A stretch of 12,878 nt of DNA, from the NCBI GenBank assembly GCA_038225955.1, contig JBBRQV010000089.1:1-12878 (forward strand), given 5' to 3'. Origin of the DNA: JAFDZO01 sp038225955 (GTDB lineage: Bacteria; Bacteroidota; Ignavibacteria; Tepidaquicellales; Tepidaquicellaceae). Position 1 is the stretch's first letter, and each line of letters opens with the position of its first letter. Both the position numbers and the translations under genes were made by a program. Shown here piece by piece: positions 6,086 to 12,878 of the stretch. The notes under the pieces were generated by a model, which worked only from the letters and a program-made list of their open reading frames with translations, was not told where the DNA came from and made no database searches.

Positions 6086-6763
6086 GTGATATTTACCCCG
6101 AAAAGTAAGCTTAATATTTTTTTATATAAAAATATTCTTTACAGAAGATTTGTTAAAAATTTTGCTGCTGTTAATGTAAAGAATTTTGAAAATGTGTCAG
6201 ATGTAATATCGCAATCAAAAAAAAATAATACTCCTGTTGTATTTTGCGCAAATCATCCCAACTCGTGGGATATAAGTCTTGCAATTTATCTGGCAATGGA
6301 GTGCATGAAAATCGATGCATATTTTTTGAACTGCGGAATTGAACCCATTGAGAAAAATTTTAATAAGCTTGGAGTAGTTAAGTTCACTGAACATGATTTT
6401 AATTCAATAAAAATTTTTCTAAAAGGAAATTCAAATTTTCTATGGATATTACCGCAAATAAATATTACCGATAATAATAAAGAAATGGAATTTTCTCCAA
6501 TTATATCAGAGCTGGTAGATAGTTTAAAAGAAGTAATTCTTGTGAGCTGTATGATTGACTACCGTTTTGGTACGGGGAAAAAGCCTGAAATATTTGTAGA
6601 TTTTTTTGAGAGCAAGAATTTTGCGGGAATAAGTTATCTCAATAAAGAATCGTTTACAAAAAATCTTGAGCAGAAGTTTGAGTATAAAATAAAAGAATTC
6701 CAGCAAAAATTTGCAAATGGTGATTTGAAAGATTTTAAGAAAATATTGGAAGGAAAGAAATAG
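6086..6763 (+). CDS. PlsC-like lysophospholipid acyltransferase family protein
   Basis: This 225-residue protein carries the acyltransferase HxxxxD motif as His57-Pro-Asn-Ser-Trp-Asp62, which would catalyse acyl transfer from acyl-CoA or acyl-ACP to a hydroxyl group at the membrane. Trp120-Ile-Leu-Pro-Gln124 sits where the FPEG (or FPQG) motif is expected, but the following Gly is replaced by Ile. The segment DYRFGTGKKPEIFVDF (158-173) matches the strand after it in related proteins, by recall. The start is GTG: an in-frame TAA lies at 6077-6079, and the first ATG, at residue 71, would remove the catalytic motif. No Shine-Dalgarno sequence is visible. It is more AT- and Lys-rich than its neighbours and lies 6 bases before dinB, so the two are almost certainly co-transcribed. 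The acceptor lipid or pigment is unknown, and the altered second motif leaves activity uncertain. Confidence 0.75.
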   Translation: MIFTPKSKLNIFLYKNILYRRFVKNFAAVNVKNFENVSDVISQSKKNNTPVVFCANHPNSWDISLAIYLAMECMKIDAYFLNCGIEPIEKNFNKLGVVKFTEHDFNSIKIFLKGNSNFLWILPQINITDNNKEMEFSPIISELVDSLKEVILVSCMIDYRFGTGKKPEIFVDFFESKNFAGISYLNKESFTKNLEQKFEYKIKEFQQKFANGDLKDFKKILEGKK

Positions 6764-6769
6764 TATACA

Positions 6770-7936
6770 ATGCGTATTATTTTTCATATCGATATGGATG
6801 CTTTTTTTGCCTCGTGTGAGGAAGCTGTTAACCCAAAACTCCGCGGGAAGCCTCTCATTGTCGGTGGTAATAAAGAAGATAAGAGGGGAATTGTTTCCTG
6901 CCCTAACTATCACGCCCGTGCCAAAGGTGTTCATACTGCCATGCCGCTATCAAAAGCAATTCAACTCTGCCCCGAAGCAAATTACATTCGCAGTACCAGG
7001 GGATTATATTCGGATTACTCAAAACGAGTCCGTGATATTTTTTATAAATATACACCGATGGTTCAACCTGTAAGTGTGGACGAGGCATACTTAGATGTTA
7101 CAGATGTTTTGCATGCGTATAAAAATGATTACATTAAACTGGCGAATGAATTAAAAGCGGATATAAAAAATACATTGGATATTACTGCAACAATCGGTGT
7201 CGCTTCAACTAAGCTTTGTGCAAAGATGGCGTCTAAGATTCAGAAACCCGACGGTTTAACAGTAATTCCTTTGGGAGAAGAAAAGGAATTTATAAAAAAT
7301 TTTCCAATTGAAAATATTCCCGGAGTGGGCAAGGCATCGCAGGTGCGTTTAAAAAAGTACAGCATTAATTTAATCGGCGATATTTTAAAATTCGATAAAG
7401 ATTTTTACGAATCGCTTGGAATGCACACTGATTTTCTTTTTAATGTTGCGAATGCAAAGACATCGGATAAAGTTAATTTTGAAGGTGAGGACGACAGAAA
7501 ATCTCTTTCTAAAGAAAACACTTTCTGGGAGGATACAAATGATTTAGTTTTTTTAAGATCAGAGCTTTATTCCTTAATGGAGAGAGCATGTTACAGATTG
7601 CGCCAGGAAAATACTATGGCGAAAACTATAACTATAAAAATTAAATATACTGATTTCAAAATTAACCAAAGGTCTTTTACACGCACGAAGTATTCTAACA
7701 TGGAAAAAGATTATTACGATGATGCAGTAAGACTTCTTGAAATGATGATGGCAGGTAAAAGAAAAATCCGTTTGCTTGGAGTGAAATTCTCAGAGCTTGA
7801 AGAATACGACAATGCATATCAGGAAGAATTATTTACAGATGTAGATAAAGAAAAAAATCTTATTGATAAGCTTGATGCTCTTCGAAGTAAATATAATTTC
7901 GGAGTGATTCAATACGGAAAGAATATGAAGAATTAA
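6770..7936 (+). CDS. dinB: DNA polymerase IV (Y-family translesion polymerase)
   Basis: This error-prone polymerase extends past damaged template bases. Catalytic acidic residues are Asp8 in HIDMD (6-10) and Asp104-Glu105 in SVDEAY (102-107). Phe13 aligns with the steric gate that excludes ribonucleotides in E. coli Pol IV. The fingers segment (about 39-75), the palm segment ATIGVASTKLCAKMAS (140-155) and the thumb helix-hairpin-helix around IPGVGKASQ (183-191) follow in order, then the little-finger domain (about 245-345). Gln351-Glu-Glu-Leu-Phe355 fits the QxxLF sliding-clamp motif, here followed by a further 33 residues rather than ending the protein. Length (388) is somewhat above E. coli DinB. 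It begins 6 bases after the acyltransferase stop, which suggests translational coupling. No LexA-type operator is visible near it, so SOS control cannot be claimed. Confidence 0.97.
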   Translation: MRIIFHIDMDAFFASCEEAVNPKLRGKPLIVGGNKEDKRGIVSCPNYHARAKGVHTAMPLSKAIQLCPEANYIRSTRGLYSDYSKRVRDIFYKYTPMVQPVSVDEAYLDVTDVLHAYKNDYIKLANELKADIKNTLDITATIGVASTKLCAKMASKIQKPDGLTVIPLGEEKEFIKNFPIENIPGVGKASQVRLKKYSINLIGDILKFDKDFYESLGMHTDFLFNVANAKTSDKVNFEGEDDRKSLSKENTFWEDTNDLVFLRSELYSLMERACYRLRQENTMAKTITIKIKYTDFKINQRSFTRTKYSNMEKDYYDDAVRLLEMMMAGKRKIRLLGVKFSELEEYDNAYQEELFTDVDKEKNLIDKLDALRSKYNFGVIQYGKNMKN

Positions 7937-7945
7937 GTCCCGCCT

Positions 7946-7980
7946 ATAAAAAAAGCCCTCCGATTTTAACCGGAGAGCTC
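7946..7980 (-). terminator. Terminator between converging dinB and the 461-residue gene
   Basis: AGCCCTCCG (7954-7962) and CGGAGAGCT (7971-7979) pair with one C-A mismatch. On the minus strand the stem is followed by an uninterrupted run of seven T (plus-strand A 7948-7954), so it ends the minus-strand transcript well. The plus-strand side lacks a T run, so dinB would end here less efficiently. Confidence 0.85.
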
Positions 7981-8010
7981 TTAACCTCGTTAAAAAATTA
8001 CTCTAATAAA

Positions 8011-9396
8011 TTAAAATACTCTGTATCCGAACCCTACACCGAAAGTATATGCCGGTGGAATACCTTTCTCAGCAATGAAAGTTCCTTTTACATAAGAGTA
8101 TAAACTGCTGTAGATATTGTAATCTAATCTTGCAGCTGCTTCAAAATGTAATTTTGAATCGGCATACTTATACATTCTATCACTGATTAAAGCGTTGCCC
8201 TGAACTCCGACAATTGAGCTGATACTATGGAACATATCACCTCTAATGCCCATTAAACTCTGAAGACCCGGTACATATCTGCTTCCGAATACACCTGTGC
8301 CATAAAACTCGCTGAAGAAGTCAAGATTATTTCTATCAGGTAAGAAAGCTAAATAATTCTGGAATACATTTTCAGGATTGCTACCTGATTTTAAACCGCC
8401 GCCTACTGCCATTGAATCTAAAGGCATTGAGTAAAATGCAGAGAGAACTAAATTAGTTTGTTTGTTTAAATTAAAAGTATAGATACCTGAAAATGAAGCA
8501 TAGTGTTCATGAGTTTTTGCTTTTTCAATATTTGATAATTGATATTGAAGCTGCGCCTGTACCTGGTAGCCGCTGTACTTAGGATAGAAAACAAATTTCT
8601 TGCTGGTGTTTCTTAGTATTTCATATAACTGAATAGAAGATTTAGCGTTAAGGCTTCCTGAAATATATCCGCCTTGCAGCAATGCTTTTTCTACGTCACC
8701 GAATAGCTCAATAAATTCATCGTCTTCATATTTATCCAGATACATTCCGTCTCTTTGTTTATAAAGAAGAATAGAAATTTCTTTTAAAGTTTTATCATCT
8801 AACTTTGAAGTTATAATTCCTCGTTTTACAAGAGCATCATCGAAATCATATGCGTACTCAACAACCTGTCTGTTATTAATTCTTCCATAGCCTAATGCTG
8901 CCCATACGGATGAAGAAGATACGCTTGTATCAATGTGCTCCATTTCCTGGAAGTCACGGTCTAACTTGAATAAATCATAACCGCCGCCAATTGCGCCCGT
9001 TATATAAAATTTATTTGGAGTTAAGTAATAACTTGCTGCTCCGTATAATGCAGCCTGAAATCTTGAAAATCCTAAGTTACCTGTATCAGGTCCTTGAGGA
9101 GTTTTAGACCAGATTCTGGTGAAGTTTCCTTTTCCGTAACCTGCAAGCATAAGCCTGTCTGTGAATTTCCACTGTCTGTAGTCAGCTCCAATATTCATTT
9201 TGAATTCAGTGATTCCAACAGAGTCGTTTCTCTTGTAGCTGAGAAAATCTGTTGGCTCATCTCCAAGCTGATTTGATAGATACAATCTTTTTCCCTGTGT
9301 AAATGTAATGGGGTTTATGTCATCATAAAGTTTTTGTGCGAATGAAATATCGCAAAATAATGCAACAAGCATTATAGTAAGTAATGTTTTCTTCAT
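8011..9396 (-). CDS. Outer-membrane beta-barrel-like protein with helical insert (hypothetical)
   Basis: This is a 461-residue exported protein of unrecognised family. The signal peptide covers residues 1-20 (Ser-Phe-Ala before Gln21); Cys15 lies inside it but is not a lipobox. Residues about 60-170 and 270-461 alternate polar and hydrophobic residues with many aromatic and Gly positions, as in outer-membrane strands. The protein ends Gly-Tyr-Arg-Val-Phe, a C-terminal Phe typical of barrel substrates. Between them, about 172-268, lies a charged, predicted helical segment opening with Gly-Tyr-Gly-Arg-Ile-Asn. From memory, a similar insert after a Gly-Arg-Ile strand recurs in Bacteroidota outer-membrane proteins; whether it folds in the periplasm or on the surface is unknown. 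The gene ends at a strong terminator and probably has its own promoter, since the upstream gene also has a terminator. Confidence 0.75.
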   Translation of the reverse strand: MKKTLLTIMLVALFCDISFAQKLYDDINPITFTQGKRLYLSNQLGDEPTDFLSYKRNDSVGITEFKMNIGADYRQWKFTDRLMLAGYGKGNFTRIWSKTPQGPDTGNLGFSRFQAALYGAASYYLTPNKFYITGAIGGGYDLFKLDRDFQEMEHIDTSVSSSSVWAALGYGRINNRQVVEYAYDFDDALVKRGIITSKLDDKTLKEISILLYKQRDGMYLDKYEDDEFIELFGDVEKALLQGGYISGSLNAKSSIQLYEILRNTSKKFVFYPKYSGYQVQAQLQYQLSNIEKAKTHEHYASFSGIYTFNLNKQTNLVLSAFYSMPLDSMAVGGGLKSGSNPENVFQNYLAFLPDRNNLDFFSEFYGTGVFGSRYVPGLQSLMGIRGDMFHSISSIVGVQGNALISDRMYKYADSKLHFEAAARLDYNIYSSLYSYVKGTFIAEKGIPPAYTFGVGFGYRVF

Positions 9397-9432
9397 AGTG
9401 TAGAATGTTTAATTAAAAAATTAAATGTAAGG

Positions 9433-9441
9433 ATTAGCGAT
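9433..9441 (-). promoter_or_regulatory. Shared leader 9-mer ATCGCTAAT, copy 1
   Basis: On the minus strand ATCGCTAAT ends 36 bases before the start codon of the 461-residue gene. The same 9-mer occurs before the 836-residue gene (12152-12160), and a 7-base version (CGCTAAT) lies at 9532-9538. It could be an extended -10-like element. No good -35 partner is visible in either place. Confidence 0.3.
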
Positions 9442-9546
9442 TCAGCAGACGTGAATATAAATAATTTGAAACGAAAAATTTATTACGGGATATGTAATAA
9501 AATAACAAATTTAACTGAACATTGCTAAGTAATTAGCGGTATGGTT

Positions 9547-9586
9547 AAAAATAAAAGAGCCTTTCAATTTTTATTGAAAGGCTCTT
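9547..9586 (-). terminator. Perfect 14-base hairpin terminator of the 836-residue gene
   Basis: AAGAGCCTTTCAAT (9555-9568) and ATTGAAAGGCTCTT (9573-9586) are exact reverse complements around a four-base T loop. Read on the minus strand, the stem is followed by TTATTTTT. It lies about 30 bases past the stop of the propeller protein and insulates the next minus-strand gene. Confidence 0.92.
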
Positions 9587-9614
9587 CTTACGATTAAAAA
9601 TTATTTATATATAT

Positions 9615-12125
9615 TTATTTTACAAGAAGCATCAACTTACTTTCGTTATAGCTGCCTGCGTTTATTCTATAAATATAAACTCCGCTTGAATACTTAGATG
9701 CATCCCATTGAACTTCGTATACTCCTCTGTTCTGAATGTTGTTTACTATCGTCTCTACTTCGTTTCCGAGAATATCGTAAACTCTTAATGTAACGAGCGA
9801 ATTACTTGGAATAGAATATTTAATCTTAGTTGTCGGGTTAAAAGGATTAGGATAATTCTGTGACAGTCCGAAACTCTCTGCTGTAATATTATTATTTTGA
9901 ATTCCTGTGAAGCTTGTCAAATCAATTTTAAAGCATCCTCTTCCATGAGTAGCTGCAAGAAGAATTTTATTTGCTTCTCTGTATTTCAAATCATAAACTG
10001 CAACAGTAGGCATACCGGTATTAAATAAATTCCAGCTTGCGCCGTCGTTGTAAGACATGTATACACCCAAATCTGTCCCGGCAAATAATGCTCTCGGAGC
10101 AGCGTTTCTTAATATGAGAGAATTAACTGCTGTATTGGGCAGGTTACTGGAAATGCTTGTCCATGTTACTCCACCATTTGTGGTTTTAAATACTTTTTGA
10201 TTTTGGGATGTTCCTGCACAGGAAAGGTAACAAATATCATCATTTGTTTTATCCACAGCAAAATCACTGACGTAAGGAAATCCTGTATATGGTGTCCAGT
10301 TACTTCCGCCATTAGAAGTTGTAAGAACTCTTCCGTTAGATGTTCCGATGTAAATTTTTGTTGGAGTTGTTCCGTTGCCGATTCCAATTCCTGAAACACT
10401 TCCATTTACAACTGATGTAGCGGCTATTTGTGTCCATCCTGCTCCTGCCGATGCAGTACGTGCATTAGGTGTTACCCAAACGTCTGTTCTGCCGAATACA
10501 ATATACTGGCTGTTGCCCGATGCCATCTCATAAGGATTATAAAACAATCCGCCTGATGAACCTGTTGGCGTAATATCATTAAAGCTTGAGCCTGAATTTG
10601 CCGAGCGCTGTATGGAGCCGTTTACATACTGCCCGTAAACATAGGCAGGATTCTCTGCGTCAATTATAGTATATCCGCCATCGCCTGTTGTTCTTTGCAC
10701 CCATATAAGTCCATTGTTAGTCGATGTTTGCTTATTATTATCCTGACATCCGCCTTGCATTAAGGAAGGATTTACAGGATCGTAATCTGCACTCACATAT
10801 TGAAGTGTGGAAATCGTCGTATTCAAATCTGTCCAGTTAGCGCCGTCATTTGTTGACTGGTATATTCCGCCGTCTGAGCAGACGTATAAAAAATTATTTA
10901 ATTTATTATAGGTAATGAAATGAATATCTGCGTGGCAAAATGCGCCTGTGCTACCTGTTGACCAGGTTGTTTTTTTAGTAAGCGTCGCTCCTGAATTTGA
11001 AGATGTATATAAATCAAGTCCGCCCGTTATAACAAAATCTGTTGTACCCGGCTTAATTGCTAAACCATTATCGTACCAGCCTTGTGTGCCTAAATAGTTT
11101 GTTGCTGAGTTTTGCAGTGCCCAGTTAGCTCCTCCGTCCGAAGATTTGTAGAGGCCGAGTAGTCCGCCGCCGCTGCTTGCTGCAAATCCTATAAATAATG
11201 TTAATGGGTCAGTCGTTGACATAACCATTGGCGCTCTACCGATTCCTGCTGCCGGCAAACCTGTTGTTAAGTTCACCCATGTTGTTCCGCCGTCAGTAGA
11301 TTTTCTTACTGCGCCTGCTCCGGTATTTCCGGAATTTGTAAAATATAAAATCTGATTGTTCGTATAGTCCATTACAAGTGCATTCACATTTCCCGCTGAG
11401 GAAATCTGTGTCCAGTTACCGCCTGCATTGGTTGATTTAAAAACTCCGGACTTTCCTGCTGCGTAAATCAAGTTAGAGTTTGATGGAGTAACAATTATTT
11501 TTGAATAGTATGAACTTAAACTTGAAGGAGCAACCTGTATCCACGTAAGACCTGCATCGGTTGTTTTAAAAATTCCGTCTCCGTAATGGCTGTCTAAAGA
11601 GTAGTTCAGCTCGCCGGTACCATAATAAAGAACATTAGGATTGTTTGGGTCGATAGCAATATCGCCGCTTGCTAAGTTTGATAAGCCGTCTGTCATTACA
11701 GTCCAGTTCACACCTCCGTTAGTAGTTTTCCAAACGCCGCCTCCTGCCGTAGCAATGTACATTATGCTTGGGTTCGTTGGATGGAATGCTATGGAGTTTG
11801 TTCTGCCTGAAATATAGTTTGCATTGGTGACCTGATAGAACATTCCGCCTGGGCTGACGCTCTGCCATGATGCAGTGCCATAAGGCGCATCAGGGATTTC
11901 GGCTGTTCTTTTCATGCGTTTCATTTGTTCTATTGCATTATGATAAGCGTCGGGAGCGATTATCATTCCGGGTCCTCCGGCTCTTCTTTCGTAGATATAT
12001 TGTTCGCGTTGATAGATTGTTTCGGAAGTCTCGCCATCTTCCTCTTCTTCGTTTTGCGCAAAGACAAAATTATTGGTAAGAATCAGGGAGAGTATAGCAA
12101 AAAAATACAGAAAGGATTTTTTCAT
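9615..12125 (-). CDS. Secreted Asp-box (BNR) beta-propeller protein with type IX sorting domain
   Basis: This is an 836-residue cell-surface or secreted protein. The signal peptide spans residues 1-23 (Phe-Ala before Gln24), followed by an acidic Glu-rich linker (25-35). Residues about 85-735 hold at least twelve Asp-box turns of the form S/T-x-D/N-x-G-x-x-W, at about 133, 187, 230, 275, 327, 373, 423, 467, 507, 602, 647 and 690, plus a degenerate one near 556. These build propeller blades as in sialidases, sortilin and exo-xyloglucanase-like proteins. None of the sialidase catalytic residues can be identified, so enzymatic activity is not implied; binding or structural roles fit equally. Residues about 753-836 are a type IX secretion sorting domain with NYPNPFNPTT (757-766), a central VYDILGNEV strand (782-790) and SSGVYIYRI (813-821). 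A TATATA box lies 56 bases upstream of the ATG. Confidence 0.92.
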   Translation of the reverse strand: MKKSFLYFFAILSLILTNNFVFAQNEEEEDGETSETIYQREQYIYERRAGGPGMIIAPDAYHNAIEQMKRMKRTAEIPDAPYGTASWQSVSPGGMFYQVTNANYISGRTNSIAFHPTNPSIMYIATAGGGVWKTTNGGVNWTVMTDGLSNLASGDIAIDPNNPNVLYYGTGELNYSLDSHYGDGIFKTTDAGLTWIQVAPSSLSSYYSKIIVTPSNSNLIYAAGKSGVFKSTNAGGNWTQISSAGNVNALVMDYTNNQILYFTNSGNTGAGAVRKSTDGGTTWVNLTTGLPAAGIGRAPMVMSTTDPLTLFIGFAASSGGGLLGLYKSSDGGANWALQNSATNYLGTQGWYDNGLAIKPGTTDFVITGGLDLYTSSNSGATLTKKTTWSTGSTGAFCHADIHFITYNKLNNFLYVCSDGGIYQSTNDGANWTDLNTTISTLQYVSADYDPVNPSLMQGGCQDNNKQTSTNNGLIWVQRTTGDGGYTIIDAENPAYVYGQYVNGSIQRSANSGSSFNDITPTGSSGGLFYNPYEMASGNSQYIVFGRTDVWVTPNARTASAGAGWTQIAATSVVNGSVSGIGIGNGTTPTKIYIGTSNGRVLTTSNGGSNWTPYTGFPYVSDFAVDKTNDDICYLSCAGTSQNQKVFKTTNGGVTWTSISSNLPNTAVNSLILRNAAPRALFAGTDLGVYMSYNDGASWNLFNTGMPTVAVYDLKYREANKILLAATHGRGCFKIDLTSFTGIQNNNITAESFGLSQNYPNPFNPTTKIKYSIPSNSLVTLRVYDILGNEVETIVNNIQNRGVYEVQWDASKYSSGVYIYRINAGSYNESKLMLLVK

Positions 12126-12151
12126 GAGAGTTTAGTTTTTTAGAACTTAAA

Positions 12152-12160
12152 ATTAGCGAT
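12152..12160 (-). promoter_or_regulatory. Shared leader 9-mer ATCGCTAAT, copy 2
   Basis: The 9-mer ends 26 bases before the start codon of the 836-residue gene on the minus strand, against 36 bases for copy 1. Both associated genes encode exported proteins. A shared regulatory role is inferred only from identity and position. Confidence 0.3.
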
Positions 12161-12231
12161 ATTAAATGAATTATTCACGCTATATAGAACGGAAAAGGAA
12201 AGAAAAAAATTGCAGGTTGTGAAGAGGGAAT

Positions 12232-12864
12232 TTAAAAGATTATTGAAAACAGATTGTCTTTGTATTTATATACACCGTTTATGTTTTCATAAATCAAAAT
12301 ATTCTCTCTGCCGCAACGCGCGCCACAATAATAGCCTAAAAAAATTATAAAGTATTTATTATTTATGGTAAATAAAGGGCGGCCTATTTCATTATATCCA
12401 TGTTCATGAAATTTTTCTTCATATAAATTCCAAAAATTATTATAGAATGAGTTTTCTTTTGAAGGAAGTTTATCTAAAGTATCACTTGAAATTAGGGTTT
12501 TATCAGTTATGGAATTTGTTTTGTAAGTAAAATTTCTGCGCTCTTGTCTTTTCATGTTTTGAAAATCTTCATAGGTAATATACTTAAAAAGTTTTTCTTT
12601 TATGTCATTTAAGTAGCTAAATTCATCTATAAAAATATTTTTAGGTTTGCTGAGAGTATTTTTAAATATTAGCTCATTTCTAGGTAAAATGAAATTTATA
12701 TTATTGAAATGAACTGTGATAGAATCTACTTTAACCGCATTATTTTTAGTTTGGACTGAACTATCAATAGGAGGTTTGGTTGAAGTTTTCAATGAAGTTA
12801 AATTGCACGAAATGAAGCTAAAGGAGAAAATTGTAATCAATATTTGTGAAACTCCTTTAATCAT
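12232..12864 (-). CDS. Putative lipoprotein with CGxxCG motif (hypothetical)
   Basis: This is a 210-residue protein of unrecognised family. The N-terminus is a lipoprotein signal: a hydrophobic stretch (8-19) ending Phe-Ile-Ser before Cys20, which would be lipidated and cleaved. A low-complexity Ser/Thr/Lys linker (22-45) follows, as is common in anchored lipoproteins. The C-terminal third has a strand-rich stretch with Tyr-Tyr-Cys180-Gly-Ala-Arg-Cys184-Gly. This CGxxCG pair, which could form a disulfide, is, by recall, a recurring feature near the end of small Bacteroidota lipoproteins of unknown function. Like the acyltransferase it is notably rich in Asn, Lys and Ile. The ATG is chosen for the signal peptide; the 14 bases before it hold no Shine-Dalgarno sequence. 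It lies 106 bases upstream of the propeller gene on the same strand, with no strong terminator between them. Confidence 0.7.
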   Translation of the reverse strand: MIKGVSQILITIFSFSFISCNLTSLKTSTKPPIDSSVQTKNNAVKVDSITVHFNNINFILPRNELIFKNTLSKPKNIFIDEFSYLNDIKEKLFKYITYEDFQNMKRQERRNFTYKTNSITDKTLISSDTLDKLPSKENSFYNNFWNLYEEKFHEHGYNEIGRPLFTINNKYFIIFLGYYCGARCGRENILIYENINGVYKYKDNLFSIIF

Positions 12865-12878
12865 AAGGTATTATTTCA

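Noticed and set aside
6524..6934. 136-codon minus-strand open frame across the acyltransferase-dinB junction
   Set aside because: It overlaps two well-supported plus-strand genes, and its Lys/Phe/Ile-rich translation reflects antisense AT-rich DNA.
6770..7936. SOS-regulated dinB
   Set aside because: No LexA-like operator is visible upstream of dinB, and it sits within a transcript unit whose start is further upstream.
9506..9513. Minus-strand TAAATTTG matching the Bacteroidetes -7 consensus TAnnTTTG, 110 bases before the 461-residue gene
   Set aside because: No TTG/TTTG box at the required distance upstream, and AT-rich DNA gives such matches often.
10166..10405. Open frames on both strands inside the propeller gene, and similar ones at 11867-12143
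   Set aside because: The repetitive Asp-box coding sequence keeps alternative frames open; none has a domain, and the main frame has a signal peptide, repeats and sorting domain.
9615..12125. Naming the propeller protein a sialidase because of its Asp boxes
   Set aside because: Asp boxes are structural turns found in many propeller families; no sialidase catalytic arginine triad or RIP motif could be identified.
1..12878. Defence island, mobile element or CRISPR content
   Set aside because: No transposase, integrase, nuclease, methylase or toxin-antitoxin gene, no terminal repeats and no spacer-repeat array can be seen.

Overview
The window looks like chromosomal DNA from a member of the Bacteroidota/Chlorobiota radiation, most likely the Ignavibacteria or a close relative. 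The main evidence is the C-terminus of the 836-residue protein at 9615-12125. It ends in a type IX secretion (Por) sorting domain with the NYPNPFNPTT signature that is very common in Ignavibacteria. DNA that is AT-rich by eye, mostly absent Shine-Dalgarno sequences, and signal peptides ending in Phe-Ala-Gln fit the same group. No mobile element, integrase, CRISPR array, rRNA or tRNA gene is visible.

Layout: every gene from 181 to 7936 is on the plus strand and every gene from 8011 to 12864 is on the minus strand. The two halves converge at a hairpin terminator near 7946-7980. The plus half starts with an outer-membrane barrel-like protein and, 18 bases later, an isolated dTDP-glucose 4,6-dehydratase (rfbB, nucleotide-sugar synthesis). 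An NTF2/SnoaL-like small protein follows, then about 640 bases with no recognisable gene. Next come an 82-residue probable DNA-binding protein with its own strong terminator, ammonia-dependent NAD synthetase (nadE) and exported gamma-glutamyltransferase (ggt). The half ends with a PlsC-like acyltransferase placed 6 bases ahead of DNA polymerase IV (dinB).

The minus half is all envelope or secreted material. It holds a 461-residue outer-membrane barrel-like protein with a predicted helical insert, the 836-residue Asp-box (BNR) propeller protein carrying the type IX secretion tail, and a 210-residue lipoprotein with a CGxxCG motif. The first two each have a dedicated hairpin terminator and share the 9-mer ATCGCTAAT in their leaders.

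The genes do not form one pathway. This is a mix of housekeeping enzymes (nadE, rfbB, dinB, ggt) and surface proteins. I see no convincing undescribed multi-gene system. The points most worth a second look are the small TTG-started DNA-binding-like protein with its long, palindrome-containing upstream region, the 7-base-periodic AATTANN intergenic repeats, and the unnamed envelope proteins.
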